Part shown: positions 16,958 to 26,200 of the stretch, one piece after another
How the letters are laid out: each line of letters starts with the position of its first letter
Position numbering within the stretch: position 1 is the first letter of the stretch
NCBI GenBank assembly: GCA_031272035.1
Contig: JAISUO010000011.1
Location: forward strand, 1 to 35,149
Origin: Synergistaceae bacterium
GTDB lineage: Bacteria; Synergistota; Synergistia; Synergistales; Aminobacteriaceae
Length of the DNA stretch: 35,149 nt
Direction: 5' to 3'
The notes under the pieces: model-generated
The model's input: the letters and a program-made list of their open reading frames with translations, nothing else
Database searches by the model: none
Told to the model about the DNA's origin: nothing
Position numbers and translations under genes: made by a program

Positions 16958-18370
16958 ATGTCGGAGGCAGCAGCAGCAAAGAAGAAAGGTCTGGATTTAA
17001 ACCCGTTTTTCATTCTGTTTGCGGTGGTGGTTCTCGTCTACGTGGCGTGGTTTTTCGTCTCGCCGGGGGCCTATGAGCGACAGGTGGTCAATGGTCGCAC
17101 GCTGGTCATAGCCAACAGCTATCATCCCGTGGACAGGACATCCGTCGCCTTCATCGATGTCTTCCGCGCCATTCCCAACGGACTGATCGGGGCGGCGAGC
17201 ATCGTGTTCTGCATCCTCATCACGGGCGGCACCATTGAAATCCTCAACAAAACCGGAACGATTTCCGCGGGCGTTTCGAAGCTGGTGTCCTACTCGAAAC
17301 AGCATGAAGGCAGCAGTATGATCATGCTGGGCGTGCTGTTCGCGTTTTTCTCCGCTCTCGGCGGATTTCTCGGTTTTGCTGAAAACGCCATTCCCTTCGT
17401 TCCGTTGGTGGTTCCCCTGGTTCTCGCGCTGGGCTATGACGCCATGACGGCTGTGGGCGTGGTCTTTTTGGGCACCCTCGTGGGATTCGCCGTGGGACCC
17501 ACCAACATCTATACCGTCGGCGTCGCCCATCAGGTGGCGGAACTGGAGATGTTCTCCGGCTTCGGATACCGCTTCGTCGTGTACCTCATTTTCTGCGTCG
17601 TGGGCATGGCTCACCTTCTGTGGTACGCCCATAAGGTGCACAAGGATCCCTCGCGCTCCTACATGATCGGAATCGACGACTCGGACCTGCGGGTCAGCTA
17701 CTCGGGCGGCGACACGAAACTTCAGGGAAAACATCTCGCCTGTCTGCTGGTTCTGGTGGCCGCTTTCGCCGTCTCGATCTACGGCATGTCTCCCAACTCC
17801 GGCTGGAGGTGGGGAATCAACGACCTGAGCGCGGTCTTCTTCGCGGCGGGAATCCTGGCGGGCATCATCGGCACGCTTTCCATTGACGACTTCGTCACGA
17901 CCTTCATGACGGGAGCGAGAAACGCCATGGCCGGCGCGCTGGTGGTGGGCGTGGCCCGCAGCATTCAGTGGATGTTGGACAAAACCGCTCTGCTGGACCC
18001 CACCATTCACTGGTTCGCGGCGTACATGGAGGGGCTTTCTCCCTACGGCTCCGCAGTGGCCATCTTCCTCATCATCCTGCTCATGGACGGAATTATCTCC
18101 TCGGGCAGCGGCAAGGCCATGGCGGTCATGCCCATCATCATCCCCCTCTGCGACATGGTTGGAGTGACCCGTCAGACCGCGACCCTGGCCTATCAGTTCG
18201 GAGACGGCATCGCGAACATGGGCTGGTTCACCTTCGGAACTCTCTACATCTTCCTGGCCTACGGAAAAATCCCTCTGGGCAGGTGGTATAAGTTCTTCTG
18301 GCCCCTTATGCTCATGATGTTCATCATGTCCCTCATTTTCCTGTACATCGCGGTTCAGATCGGTTACTAA
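16958..18370 (+). CDS. YfcC/DcuC-family carrier
   Basis: A 470-residue inner-membrane protein with about twelve hydrophobic segments. The ATG at 16958 is preceded by GGGAGG at 16945-16950; an ATG at 16880 is in frame but lacks a site. The opening NPFFILFAVVVLVYVAWFFVSPGAYER, the GGFLGFAENAIPFVPLVVPL stretch and SSGSGKAMAVMPIIIPL match the YfcC family (COG1288) related to C4-dicarboxylate and AbgT-like carriers. Substrates of this family are uncertain: basic amino acids, peptides or dicarboxylates have been proposed. The M20 amidohydrolase upstream suggests an acyl-amino acid or dipeptide. A strong terminator follows. Confidence 0.88.
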   Translation: MSEAAAAKKKGLDLNPFFILFAVVVLVYVAWFFVSPGAYERQVVNGRTLVIANSYHPVDRTSVAFIDVFRAIPNGLIGAASIVFCILITGGTIEILNKTGTISAGVSKLVSYSKQHEGSSMIMLGVLFAFFSALGGFLGFAENAIPFVPLVVPLVLALGYDAMTAVGVVFLGTLVGFAVGPTNIYTVGVAHQVAELEMFSGFGYRFVVYLIFCVVGMAHLLWYAHKVHKDPSRSYMIGIDDSDLRVSYSGGDTKLQGKHLACLLVLVAAFAVSIYGMSPNSGWRWGINDLSAVFFAAGILAGIIGTLSIDDFVTTFMTGARNAMAGALVVGVARSIQWMLDKTALLDPTIHWFAAYMEGLSPYGSAVAIFLIILLMDGIISSGSGKAMAVMPIIIPLCDMVGVTRQTATLAYQFGDGIANMGWFTFGTLYIFLAYGKIPLGRWYKFFWPLMLMMFIMSLIFLYIAVQIGY

Positions 18371-18409
18371 AAACTTCGAAACGTATCAGGATTTGTTCTG
18401 AAACAGGCG

Positions 18410-18452
18410 ACGCCTCTTCCGGATTTTACCGGAGGGGGCGTTTCGCTTTTTT
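18410..18452 (+). terminator. Intrinsic terminator after the YfcC-type carrier gene
   Basis: A 13-bp stem (18410-18422 with 18429-18441, two G-U pairs) around a 6-nt loop is followed by TTTCGCTTTTTT. It separates the carrier gene from the next promoter. Confidence 0.88.
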
Positions 18453-18459
18453 CGGGCTG

Positions 18460-18488
18460 TTCTGAGGCTGCGATTCGAAGGGTATAAT
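18460..18488 (+). promoter_or_regulatory. Sigma70-type promoter for the hydrolase-Mur ligase-ligase cassette
   Basis: A perfect TATAAT at 18483-18488 has TTCTGA 17 bp upstream (18460-18465). Transcription should begin near 18495, giving a leader of about 28 nt before the ATG at 18523. Confidence 0.65.
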
Positions 18489-18522
18489 AAAGCACAGACT
18501 GAACGGAGAGACAGGGAACGCG

Positions 18523-19362
18523 ATGGGCCTCGATAAAATGCGCGATGAAACGTCAGGCGTCAAAACAATGAAACTCGAAGGTCTCGACCTTCGCTATTAC
18601 GACCAGGGAACCGGAGACGCGGTGGTGTTTCTGCACGGCTGGGGCTCGGAGTTTTCGATTTTTCGTCCCTTTCTGGACCGCATGTCGAACTGCCGTCGGG
18701 TCTGCGCTCCCAACCTTCCCGGCTTCGGAGGCAGCGAAGAACCTCCCGCGGCCTGGGGAGTGGACGATTACGCGGATTTTGTCCGCTCCTTTCTGAAGAA
18801 GCTCGGCATCCGCGAGGCCGTTTTGATCGGGCACTCCTTCGGAGGCCGGATCATCATCAAGCTGGCGGCGAGGTCCGGCGCAACGCCTCCTTCAGAAACG
18901 CTTCCCCTGCGCCTCCACAAAATCATTCTCGTGGACAGCGCGGGAATCCGCCCCGGAATGACGCTCAAAAAGCGTCTGCGGCTGGCCGTTTATAAAGGCG
19001 TTCGGCAGGTCGCCCGCCTCGTCGCCGCGGAAAAACTTTTTCCCGGCCTTCTGGAGAGCTGGCGGCGCAGAAATGCCTCTCCCGACTACCGCGACGCGTC
19101 TCCACGAATGCGCGAATGTTTCGTAAAGATTATCAACGAGGACCTGACGCCCTTTTTGTCCTCCATTTCCTGTCCAACTCTTCTGATTTGGGGAGAAAAC
19201 GACCGCGAGACCCCCCTCGGCGACGGGCAGCTCATGGAGCGCCTTGTGCCTGATTCGGGGCTGGTCACTCTGAAAAACGCCGGACATTATTCCTTTCTGG
19301 ATCAGCCTTTTATCTTTGGCCGAGTGCTGGATTCCTTTCTCGGCCTGAAGAGCGCGTCATGA
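18523..19362 (+). CDS. Alpha/beta-fold hydrolase
   Basis: A 279-residue protein. VVFLHGWGSEF supplies the oxyanion-hole HGWG, GHSFGG the nucleophile Ser105, LLIWGENDRETP the aspartate and NAGHYSFLDQP the histidine, a full catalytic triad. No signal peptide is seen. Start at ATG 18523 behind GGAGAG; Met6 and Met16 are possible alternatives. The stop overlaps the start of the Mur ligase gene (ATGA), and a D-Ala-D-Ala ligase-like gene follows, so it probably acts on a cell-wall precursor or related ester/amide. Its substrate is unknown. Confidence 0.9.
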   Translation: MGLDKMRDETSGVKTMKLEGLDLRYYDQGTGDAVVFLHGWGSEFSIFRPFLDRMSNCRRVCAPNLPGFGGSEEPPAAWGVDDYADFVRSFLKKLGIREAVLIGHSFGGRIIIKLAARSGATPPSETLPLRLHKIILVDSAGIRPGMTLKKRLRLAVYKGVRQVARLVAAEKLFPGLLESWRRRNASPDYRDASPRMRECFVKIINEDLTPFLSSISCPTLLIWGENDRETPLGDGQLMERLVPDSGLVTLKNAGHYSFLDQPFIFGRVLDSFLGLKSAS

Positions 19363-20969
19363 GCCTGACTACCGCGCCTGTGTCCGCCGCGTTTCTTTTC
19401 AGCTGCTGCCTTTTTACCCTGCACGCGCTGCACATGTTCCAGTTAAATTCCTACAAAATAGGGATTCAGCTTCGCTGGCTCGCCGGACACAGGCGCGGCT
19501 GGCTGGGAAGGAACGTTCTCCTTCTGCCGCTTCTGCTGATTTTTCGGCTCAATTCACAGATTGCGCCGGGCGCGATGTTCGTCTGCTTTTCGGGACAGGC
19601 TCTGGCGCAGTTCCTGTACGCCCGATCCCATCCCGCGAAGAAACCTCTGGTGTACACGAATCGCGTCAAAAGGCTGCTGACGACGCACGCGGTTCTTCTT
19701 TCGGCCCTTGCCTTCCTGCCTCCGTCCTTTGCGAACGCGGGAGGAGACGGCGCGGCCTCCTTCCTGGCGGTCTGGGGCCTCTGGCTGGCTTTTCTGCACA
19801 TGCTCACGCCTTTTTTCATCCTGCTGGCCAACATCGTCAACAGCCCCCTCGAAAAATGGATCAACAACCGTTACGTGGACGACGCCCGCCGGCTGCTGAG
19901 AGATCACCCGAAGCTGCTGGTTCTGGGAGTGACCGGAAGTTATGGCAAAACGAGCACAAAATTTTTTCTGCATAAACTGCTTTCGATGAAGTACAACGTT
20001 TTGATGACCCCGGAAAATTACAATACCACCCTGGGCGTGGTGCGGGCCGTGAGGGAAAACCTGAAGCCCTGGCACGAAATTTTCATCTGCGAAATGGGCG
20101 CGAGAAACGTCGGAGACATCAAAGAAATCTGCGACCTGGTGAAGCCGGCCCACGGGGTGATCACCTCCATCGGGCCTCAGCATCTGGAGTCCTTCAGGTC
20201 CCTGGAGAACGTCGTCCGGACGAAATTCGAGCTGGCCGACGCGCTCCCTGAGGGCGGCGCCGCATTCCTGAACCTCAACAACGCCTGCATTCGGGCCGAA
20301 CGGAATCGCCGCGCGGACAGCGGCCCCAAAATGAAAAGCGTCGCCTGCGGGTTCTCCGAAGACTGCGACTACCGAGCGCACGACGTCGGCGTTTCAGCCG
20401 GGGGAAGCTCCTTTTTCGTAACGATGCCCGACGGGGAGAACCTGGCTTTCGAGACGGCGCTGATCGGAAGGCACAACGTCGAAAACATCGTCATGGCCGT
20501 GGCCGCGGCGGATTTTCTGGGCGTCGGCCGGAACGACATCGTCATTGGGGTGCGCCGTCTGGAGCCCGTCCCTCACCGCCTGCAGCTGATCCGCAGCGGC
20601 AGAGACATTCTCATCGACGACGCCTACAACTCCAACGTCACCGGCGCGAAGGCCGCGCTGGACGCGCTGGCTCTGTTCGACGGGCGCAAAATACTGGTGA
20701 CGCCCGGCATGGTGGAACTGGGGAGCCGGCAGGACGAGCTCGCCGGACAATTTGGCGCTCAGGCCGCGGAAGTCTGCGACTTCGTGATTCTTATCGGGAA
20801 GCTTCAGACGGAAAATATTCTGAGTGGCCTGAAAAAAGCCGGGTACCCCGAAGATAAAATATACGTGGAGGACACCCTCGCCGCCGGACTTGCCAGGGTT
20901 GCCTCGCTGAACACGGACGGCGAGCGGAAAATCGTCCTGCTGGAAAACGACCTTCCGGATAATTATTAA
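19359..20969 (+). CDS. Membrane-anchored MurF-type Mur ligase
   Basis: A 536-residue protein. The first ~165 residues hold about four hydrophobic segments, absent in classical MurF. A Mur ligase follows: VTGSYGKTSTK (P-loop Lys197), MTPENYNTTLG, EMGARNVGDIKEI, ITSIGPQHLESF, the middle-domain LNLNN and IGRHNVENIVMAVAAA, then PVPHRLQLI and DDAYNSN typical of MurF. MurF adds D-Ala-D-Ala to UDP-MurNAc-tripeptide. Here the ATP-dependent ligase is tied to the membrane and paired with a D-Ala-D-Ala ligase-like gene. It may be the only MurF of the cell or an accessory one making a modified stem peptide. The gene overlaps the hydrolase gene by four bases. Confidence 0.88.
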   Translation: MSLTTAPVSAAFLFSCCLFTLHALHMFQLNSYKIGIQLRWLAGHRRGWLGRNVLLLPLLLIFRLNSQIAPGAMFVCFSGQALAQFLYARSHPAKKPLVYTNRVKRLLTTHAVLLSALAFLPPSFANAGGDGAASFLAVWGLWLAFLHMLTPFFILLANIVNSPLEKWINNRYVDDARRLLRDHPKLLVLGVTGSYGKTSTKFFLHKLLSMKYNVLMTPENYNTTLGVVRAVRENLKPWHEIFICEMGARNVGDIKEICDLVKPAHGVITSIGPQHLESFRSLENVVRTKFELADALPEGGAAFLNLNNACIRAERNRRADSGPKMKSVACGFSEDCDYRAHDVGVSAGGSSFFVTMPDGENLAFETALIGRHNVENIVMAVAAADFLGVGRNDIVIGVRRLEPVPHRLQLIRSGRDILIDDAYNSNVTGAKAALDALALFDGRKILVTPGMVELGSRQDELAGQFGAQAAEVCDFVILIGKLQTENILSGLKKAGYPEDKIYVEDTLAAGLARVASLNTDGERKIVLLENDLPDNY

Positions 20970-21001
20970 AACTGAAGATTGAAACTGGAATATTGAAACT
21001 G
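20968..21001. repeat. Three imperfect ~14-bp units after the Mur ligase stop
   Basis: AAAACTGAAG (20968), ATTGAAACTG (20978) and ATTGAAACTG (20992) follow directly after the stop codon at 20967-20969. Confidence 0.6.
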
Positions 21002-21049
21002 AAGCGAAAAACAGGTGGTCAGAGCGACCGGCGTGGGGAGGATAAACAG

Positions 21050-22258
21050 ATGAAAATTCGAGTGGGAGTTTTTTTTGGTGGAAAGAGCGTAGAGCACGAA
21101 GTTTCCATTATTTCCGCAATACAGGCCATTAACGCCTTCGACGGGGAAAAATACGACGTCGTTCCCGTCTACATCGCCAAAAACGGGGAGATGTACACCG
21201 GAGAAGACGTCGGCAAAATAGAAGAATATCGGGATATTCCGGCGCTTCTGAAAAAAAGCCGGAGGGTTTTTCTGTATTCGGAGGGAGAGCGGCATCTGCT
21301 GGTGCAGTACCCCATGAAGCGCTTCGGCAACTCCGTTCAGGCGGAGATCGACCTGGCGTTTCCCATCACCCACGGAACCAACGTGGAGGACGGCGCCCTC
21401 CAGGGGTATCTGAAGACCCTGTCCCTTCCCTTCGTGGGATGCGATGTGACGGCCTCGGCGCTGGGCATGGACAAGTACGCCATGAAAACGATCTGGAAGG
21501 CCAACGGCCTGCCGGTTCTGGACGGTCTGCGGCTTCGCGCCAGAGAGTGGTACAGCGGCAAAGAGCAGGTGTTTGCCCGGATCCGGAGCGCTTTTTCCTG
21601 GCCTTTGATCGTGAAGCCGGTGAACCTGGGGTCGAGTGTCGGAATCCGCAGGGCCGCCGACGAAGAAGAACTGAAGGAAGCTCTGGACTACGCTTTCCAC
21701 TTTGCCGAAACGGCTCTGGTGGAATCGGCCGTACCGCATTTGAGAGAAATCAACTGCGCCGTTCTGGGCGATCAGGAATCCGCGACCGCTTCCGAGTGCG
21801 AGGAACCCATCAACCACGACGTAATTTTGAGTTACGCGGACAAATACCTGGGGGACGGCGGCGCAAAAAAGGGCATGAGCGCTGCAAAGAGGAAACTGCC
21901 CGCGGAGATTCCCCCCGACCTTCGCGACCGGATTCGGGAGCTCGCCCAAAAGGCTTTTCAGGCGCTGGGCTGCAACGGCGTCGCCAGGGTGGACTTCCTG
22001 ATGAACGGAGAGAGCGGAGAAATCTGGATCAACGAGATCAACACCATCCCCGGTTCTCTGTCCTTCTACCTGTGGGAGCCCGTTGGAATGCCTTACGCGC
22101 GGCTTCTGGACGAAATGGTTCGTCTTGCCTTCAAACGACAGCGTGAAGAAGCCGAAATTTCTTACTCCTTTGACACCAACATCCTGGCCGGGTTCGCGGC
22201 GGGAGGACTCAAGGGCGGCAAGGCCGGGGTCCCGAAACTCTCCGGCAGTCGTTCCTGA
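21050..22258 (+). CDS. ddl: D-alanine--D-alanine ligase-like ATP-grasp enzyme
   Basis: A 402-residue protein; start at ATG 21050 with GGGGAGGA at 21035-21042. Motifs in order: GVFFGGKSVEHEVSI, LAFPITHGTNVEDGALQG, VGCDVTASALGMDKYAMK, PLIVKPVNLGSSVGI (ATP-grasp), the omega-loop region SYADKYLGDG with a tyrosine, and RVDFLMNGESGEIWINEINTIPG with metal ligands. The Tyr suggests D-Ala-D-Ala rather than D-lactate production. After NTIPG the sequence reads SLSFYLWEPVG, unlike the usual MTxxSLxP, and there is a C-terminal extension of about 35 residues. Substrate specificity could therefore differ. It makes the dipeptide that the Mur ligase upstream would use. Confidence 0.9.
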   Translation: MKIRVGVFFGGKSVEHEVSIISAIQAINAFDGEKYDVVPVYIAKNGEMYTGEDVGKIEEYRDIPALLKKSRRVFLYSEGERHLLVQYPMKRFGNSVQAEIDLAFPITHGTNVEDGALQGYLKTLSLPFVGCDVTASALGMDKYAMKTIWKANGLPVLDGLRLRAREWYSGKEQVFARIRSAFSWPLIVKPVNLGSSVGIRRAADEEELKEALDYAFHFAETALVESAVPHLREINCAVLGDQESATASECEEPINHDVILSYADKYLGDGGAKKGMSAAKRKLPAEIPPDLRDRIRELAQKAFQALGCNGVARVDFLMNGESGEIWINEINTIPGSLSFYLWEPVGMPYARLLDEMVRLAFKRQREEAEISYSFDTNILAGFAAGGLKGGKAGVPKLSGSRS

Positions 22259-22529
22259 TTCACGAAAAAAGGACGGGGGGATTCCATATCTTTACACCAG
22301 CCTCTGCACTAACACTCGTTTAAGTTGGCGCGTCATCACTGCTGACGTACCCCCTCGGTCTGACGGCGAAGCAGAATCCGTCAAAATCCCTAGTGATATA
22401 CTCCGTTAAAATGCCTGTTACATTTTTGGAGGAGTGATAGGATTCTTCACAAGAGGATCCGATCAAAATCGAATTTTGAAATTTTCGGCCTCTTCCTATT
22501 ATAGATTTTCCGCAACATCTCCTTTCATC
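22259..22529 (+). other. Non-coding stretch with several hairpins
   Basis: No convincing gene is seen. TGACG-type arms occur at 22331-22335, 22343-22347, 22361-22366 and 22378-22383 and could pair in alternative ways. A nested hairpin spans about 22450-22495: AAGAGG with CCTCTT, CCGA with TCGG, and TCAAAAT-CGA-ATTTTGA at its tip. TATACT at 22397-22402 is a possible -10. Just after the nested hairpin lies a -35/-10-like pair (TTTTGA at 22474, TATTAT at 22497, 17 bp apart). With the terminator at 22530-22566 this could be a small RNA, or the 3' leader of ddl. Confidence 0.4.
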
Positions 22530-22566
22530 AAGGTCGCTGTCCTGCACACAGCGACCTTCATTTTTT
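22530..22566 (+). terminator. Strong intrinsic terminator
   Basis: A perfect 11-bp stem, AAGGTCGCTGT with ACAGCGACCTT, encloses a 7-nt loop (22541-22547) and is followed by CATTTTTT. It lies 270 bp beyond the ddl stop, so it ends either that transcript or a separate small RNA. Confidence 0.92.
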
Positions 22567-22622
22567 GTATGATTATTGTCTCATGTCAATTTGAAGCAAG
22601 ACATGCCATCACTTTAGCATAA

Positions 22623-23137
22623 TTTAATGAAGAATATGACGACCGCAACGATGATCCGGTGCTCATTGAGAGGCAGACAATAAACCTGAAGGTTTCTCAG
22701 ACGAAAGGTGACCGTGTCCGTGATGCCCCCCGCCGATAAGCTGAAGCGAATTTATTTTCAGGAAGCACGGGATGGCAAGCCTTTATTTGTTACGGAAAAC
22801 GAATCCCTGCCTATGACACTGTTTGCGGAAGCTGAGGATGGAAGCGGATACAACATCTCCAATCCGGGCCTTGGAACGGAGTATGCGGTGGGGAGTGCGG
22901 ATCTGGCGATGGTGACGCAGGAAAATTTCCAGGGAAAGGAGCAGGAGATGCTCCACGGGAAAAAGCCGGGAAGAACGACGCTGCGGGCTTCTTTATGGAG
23001 ATTTGGAAACCGAGGTGGAACTGCGGGTTCTCCGAGATCCCGTGTACGCGGACATGCCCGACAATCTGCCTCCGCCCCCGCCTCAGCCGGATCGCCCCGT
23101 GGCCGTCAGCCCGCCGGACGGGACCGTCGTGGAATAG
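22623..23137 (+). pseudogene. Frameshifted remnant of an Ig-like (Big_2-type) domain protein
   Basis: Three frames join into one protein-like sequence. From 22623 the reading FNEEYDDRNDDPVLIERQ continues to LKVSQTK. After one surplus base near 22706 it continues as VTVSVMPPADKLKRIYFQ and on to GKKPGRTTLRAS. Near 22990 one base is missing, and the -1 frame continues YGDLETEVELRVLRDPVY, then a proline-rich PPPPPQPDRPVAV tail to the stop at 23135-23137. The segment G-K-K-P-G-R-T-T-L-R-A followed by a beta-strand resembles the end of a Big_2 repeat of a surface protein. No start codon with ribosome site and no signal peptide are present, and a stop lies directly upstream, so it is a 5'-truncated, decayed gene. 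Sequencing errors could explain the indels but not the missing start. Confidence 0.65.
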
Positions 23138-23201
23138 GGGAAAGGGTAAATTAGAAATCAGGAGGAAACGCGAGTGTTTTCTGAGAGAAAGAGGATTTTC
23201 G

Positions 23202-26200
23202 TCATCGGGTCTCCCGAATCAGGGCCAGCATCTCCTCGGAGCTGAGGCTTGCGGGAACGCCTGATTCGTCCAGCAGGCTTTCCGCCAGGTCCCGCTTCCA
23301 GGCGTGCAGATCCACAATTTTTTCCTCTATCGTGTTCTTCGCGACGATGCGGTATACCGTCACCGGACGATCCTGACCAATGCGGTGGGCGCGGTCGGAG
23401 GCCTGCTCCTCCACGGCGGGATTCCACCAGGGATCCATGTGAACGACGTAGTCCGCCACGGTCAGGTTCAGCCCCGTTCCCCCCGCCTTCAGGCTGATCA
23501 GGAAACAGTCTCCCTCCCCTGACTGAAAGGCTCGGACGCGCCGGCTCCGCTCCTGAGGCGGGGTGCTTCCGTCCAGATATTGATAGCCGACCTTCTCCTC
23601 GTCCAGATATTTCCTGAGAATCGTCAGATGGTCCACAAACTGGCTGAACACCAGAGCCTTGTGGCCGTTTTCCCTCAGATCCGTCAGAATTTCACCGAAG
23701 GCCTCCAGTTTCGCGGAGGGGAACTCTCCTTCCGGCATGACCAGAGAGGCGTTGCAGCAGGCGCGGCGCAGTCGCATCAGCTCGGCAAAAATCTGAAAAC
23801 GCTGGTCCGCGGCGGCCATCGTATTCAACCCCTCCACGGCGCTCCGGCGCAGAGCTTCGTAGAGATTTCTTTCCTCATCCTTCATGTCCACTCGAAGGGT
23901 GATCTCCGTTTTGGGCGGAAGCTCCTCCAGCACCTGCTCCTTGCTGCGGCGCAGAATGAAAGGCTGGATCACCTTTTTCAGGCGGCGGCGGGCTTCGGGG
24001 TCGTTGTCCCGCTCAATGGGCGCGGCGAAGCGGCGGTTGAAACTGTCCAGCGACCCCAGAAAATGCGGATTGAGAAAGCGGAAGAGGTTCCAGAGTTCCG
24101 CCAGATGGTTTTCGATGGGAGTGCCCGTGGTGATCACCCGGAAGTCCCCATGCAGCTTCATCGCCGCCATGGACCGCTTCGTTCCCATGTTCTTGATGGC
24201 CTGGGCTTCGTCCAAAACGATGGTGTGCCAGTGGACGTCCGAAATCCGGTCGATCTCGTTCTGAAGCAGGCCGTAGGTCGTCACGATGACGTCCAGGGGC
24301 GCCAGGTCGCTCAGGGTCTGCTCCCGGTCTCCGTTGCGCAGCTCCTTCATGACGAGGGCCGGAGCGAAACGGCGCGCTTCGTCCAGCCAGTTGGAACAAA
24401 CCGACGTGGGGGCCACCACCAGGGCCGGCCCTCCGCTTCCCCTGGCCAGCAGAAGGGCAAGGGTCTGGATGGTCTTGCCCAGCCCCATGTCGTCGGCCAG
24501 ACAGGCTCCGGCCTTCCAGGAGGCCAGCCGTGACATCCACTGATAGCCCTCCATCTGGTAGTTCCGCAGCTCCCCGCGGAAGGTGGAGGGCAAGGCGGGA
24601 TTCAGGGCGGCGGCTTCGTCGATGAGTCGAAGCTGACGCTCCCAGTCGGCGTTGCTCCGGAAGGCTCCCACCTCGTCCATCAGAGGCGCGACAAGGCCCA
24701 CCGAAAGGGGCGACACCCGAAGCTCCTCTCCCCGCTGATCTCCCAGGGCGGCCAGAGCCTCGATTTTCCGCCGAAACTCCTTCGTAAGGGCGAGAAACTG
24801 CCCGCCCCCAAGGGGGAGAAAGCGCCCGCAGCCGGCCCGAAGCAGCTGAATCATGTCTTTCATGTTCAGCACTGTCTGCTCGTCCACGCGAACCTCGCCG
24901 GAAAGCGCGAACCAGTCCTGCACGCTGCGCACCGAAACGTTCATGGCGGACATGGACACCTGGGACCGGACCTGCATGGTCTGCCCCTTCGGCCACTCCA
25001 CCACAACCGAATCCCCCATCTCCCGCAGCTGCATCAGAAACTCCAGAGACATTTCGGGAGTGGAAAGATTCCACCGCTCGTCGGAGACCTGTTCGGCATC
25101 CATGAGGATGGGACAGCTCCGCAGGGTCAGCATCAGCGCGTCTTTTTCCGCCTCCAGAATGCGGCGGGCCTGAATGCGGCGGGAATCGACCCTTCCGAAT
25201 ATGCTGCTGCCCCCCACTCCGGGGCGGCAGGGAACGCCGCTGGGCCCCAGAGGGCGCACGATCATCTCCACGTCGAGGCCGTCGCCGGAGGGCTGAATCT
25301 GAACGCAGATGCGCGAATCGGCCTCCACCTGCTCCGCGTTTACCCCGATGCCTTCGATGTCGGCGTGGATCGTCACGATGGAGACCAGGCTTTCCAGCGT
25401 TTTCAGCAGCGATTCCCGCGCCCGCTCCGGCACGATCAGCCCGTTCTCCCCCAGAATTTCCGCCATGCGGACGTGGCGCTCGTCGAAACGGGTGACGCGC
25501 AGACAGTTGTGCCCGTCCTCCTGAATAACTCGCTGGGGAGCGTTTTTTCCCTTCGGAAAGGGCGTCAGTTCCAGAAGATATTTTCCGTTCTCGTAAATCG
25601 CCAGAAGCCGGGGTTCGTCCGACGCCACCTCCACGTGGCCGCCGTCGTCCCCGCGGAAGAGATGTGGATGCCCCGCCAGCGCCTCCAGAGCCTGAGGAGC
25701 GTCGATATAATAATTCGCGCCGAAGTAACCGCGCTCTTCCCTGATCGCGGACGCCGCCCGACGATCCTGCTCCGTCATGCCGGGAATCTGCTCCATTTTG
25801 CGGTACAGGCGCTTCAGGGAGACGTTTTTCCCCTTGCTCCAGCCCGAGTTTTGCAGGGTCTGCTCCAGAGGCGTCAGAGAAATATGGTACGGAACGCCCT
25901 TCAGAGAGGACCAGGAAATTTCCCAGGCGAAGCGTTTGGCTCCCCTGAGGGTTGCGGCCTCTCCCCGGACGCCGATGCCGGACAGCTCGGTGAGGGACCG
26001 TTCCCACTCCCTCTGGGAGGACATCAGGTCCTTCAGAGGATGAGCCGGCACGCGAACATGGCTGTAATTTTTCTCATCCTCCGGCCACAGCTCCCGTATC
26101 AGCACGGCCAGCTCCTCCGCCAGAAACCGCAGGCCCAGGGCTTCAATCTCCCTGAAGGTCTCCTGCGTCAGCGTCCTGCACTCCAGGCGGGTCCGGTCCA

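Noticed and set aside
22320-22547. 75-codon minus-strand frame in the gap after ddl
   Set aside because: No ribosome site or known motif; the region is better explained by RNA structure, though a repeat element is not excluded.
22434-22622. 62-codon frame beginning GTG after GGAGGA
   Set aside because: A strong terminator lies inside it, so a full-length message is unlikely; composition is not protein-like.
22985-23000. Programmed -1 frameshift in the Ig-like gene
   Set aside because: No X-XXY-YYZ slippery heptamer is present and a second indel upstream also breaks the frame, so decay or error is more likely.
24013-26007. 664-codon frame within the SNF2 gene
   Set aside because: Low-complexity Arg/Gly-rich translation in a shifted frame of the same strand.
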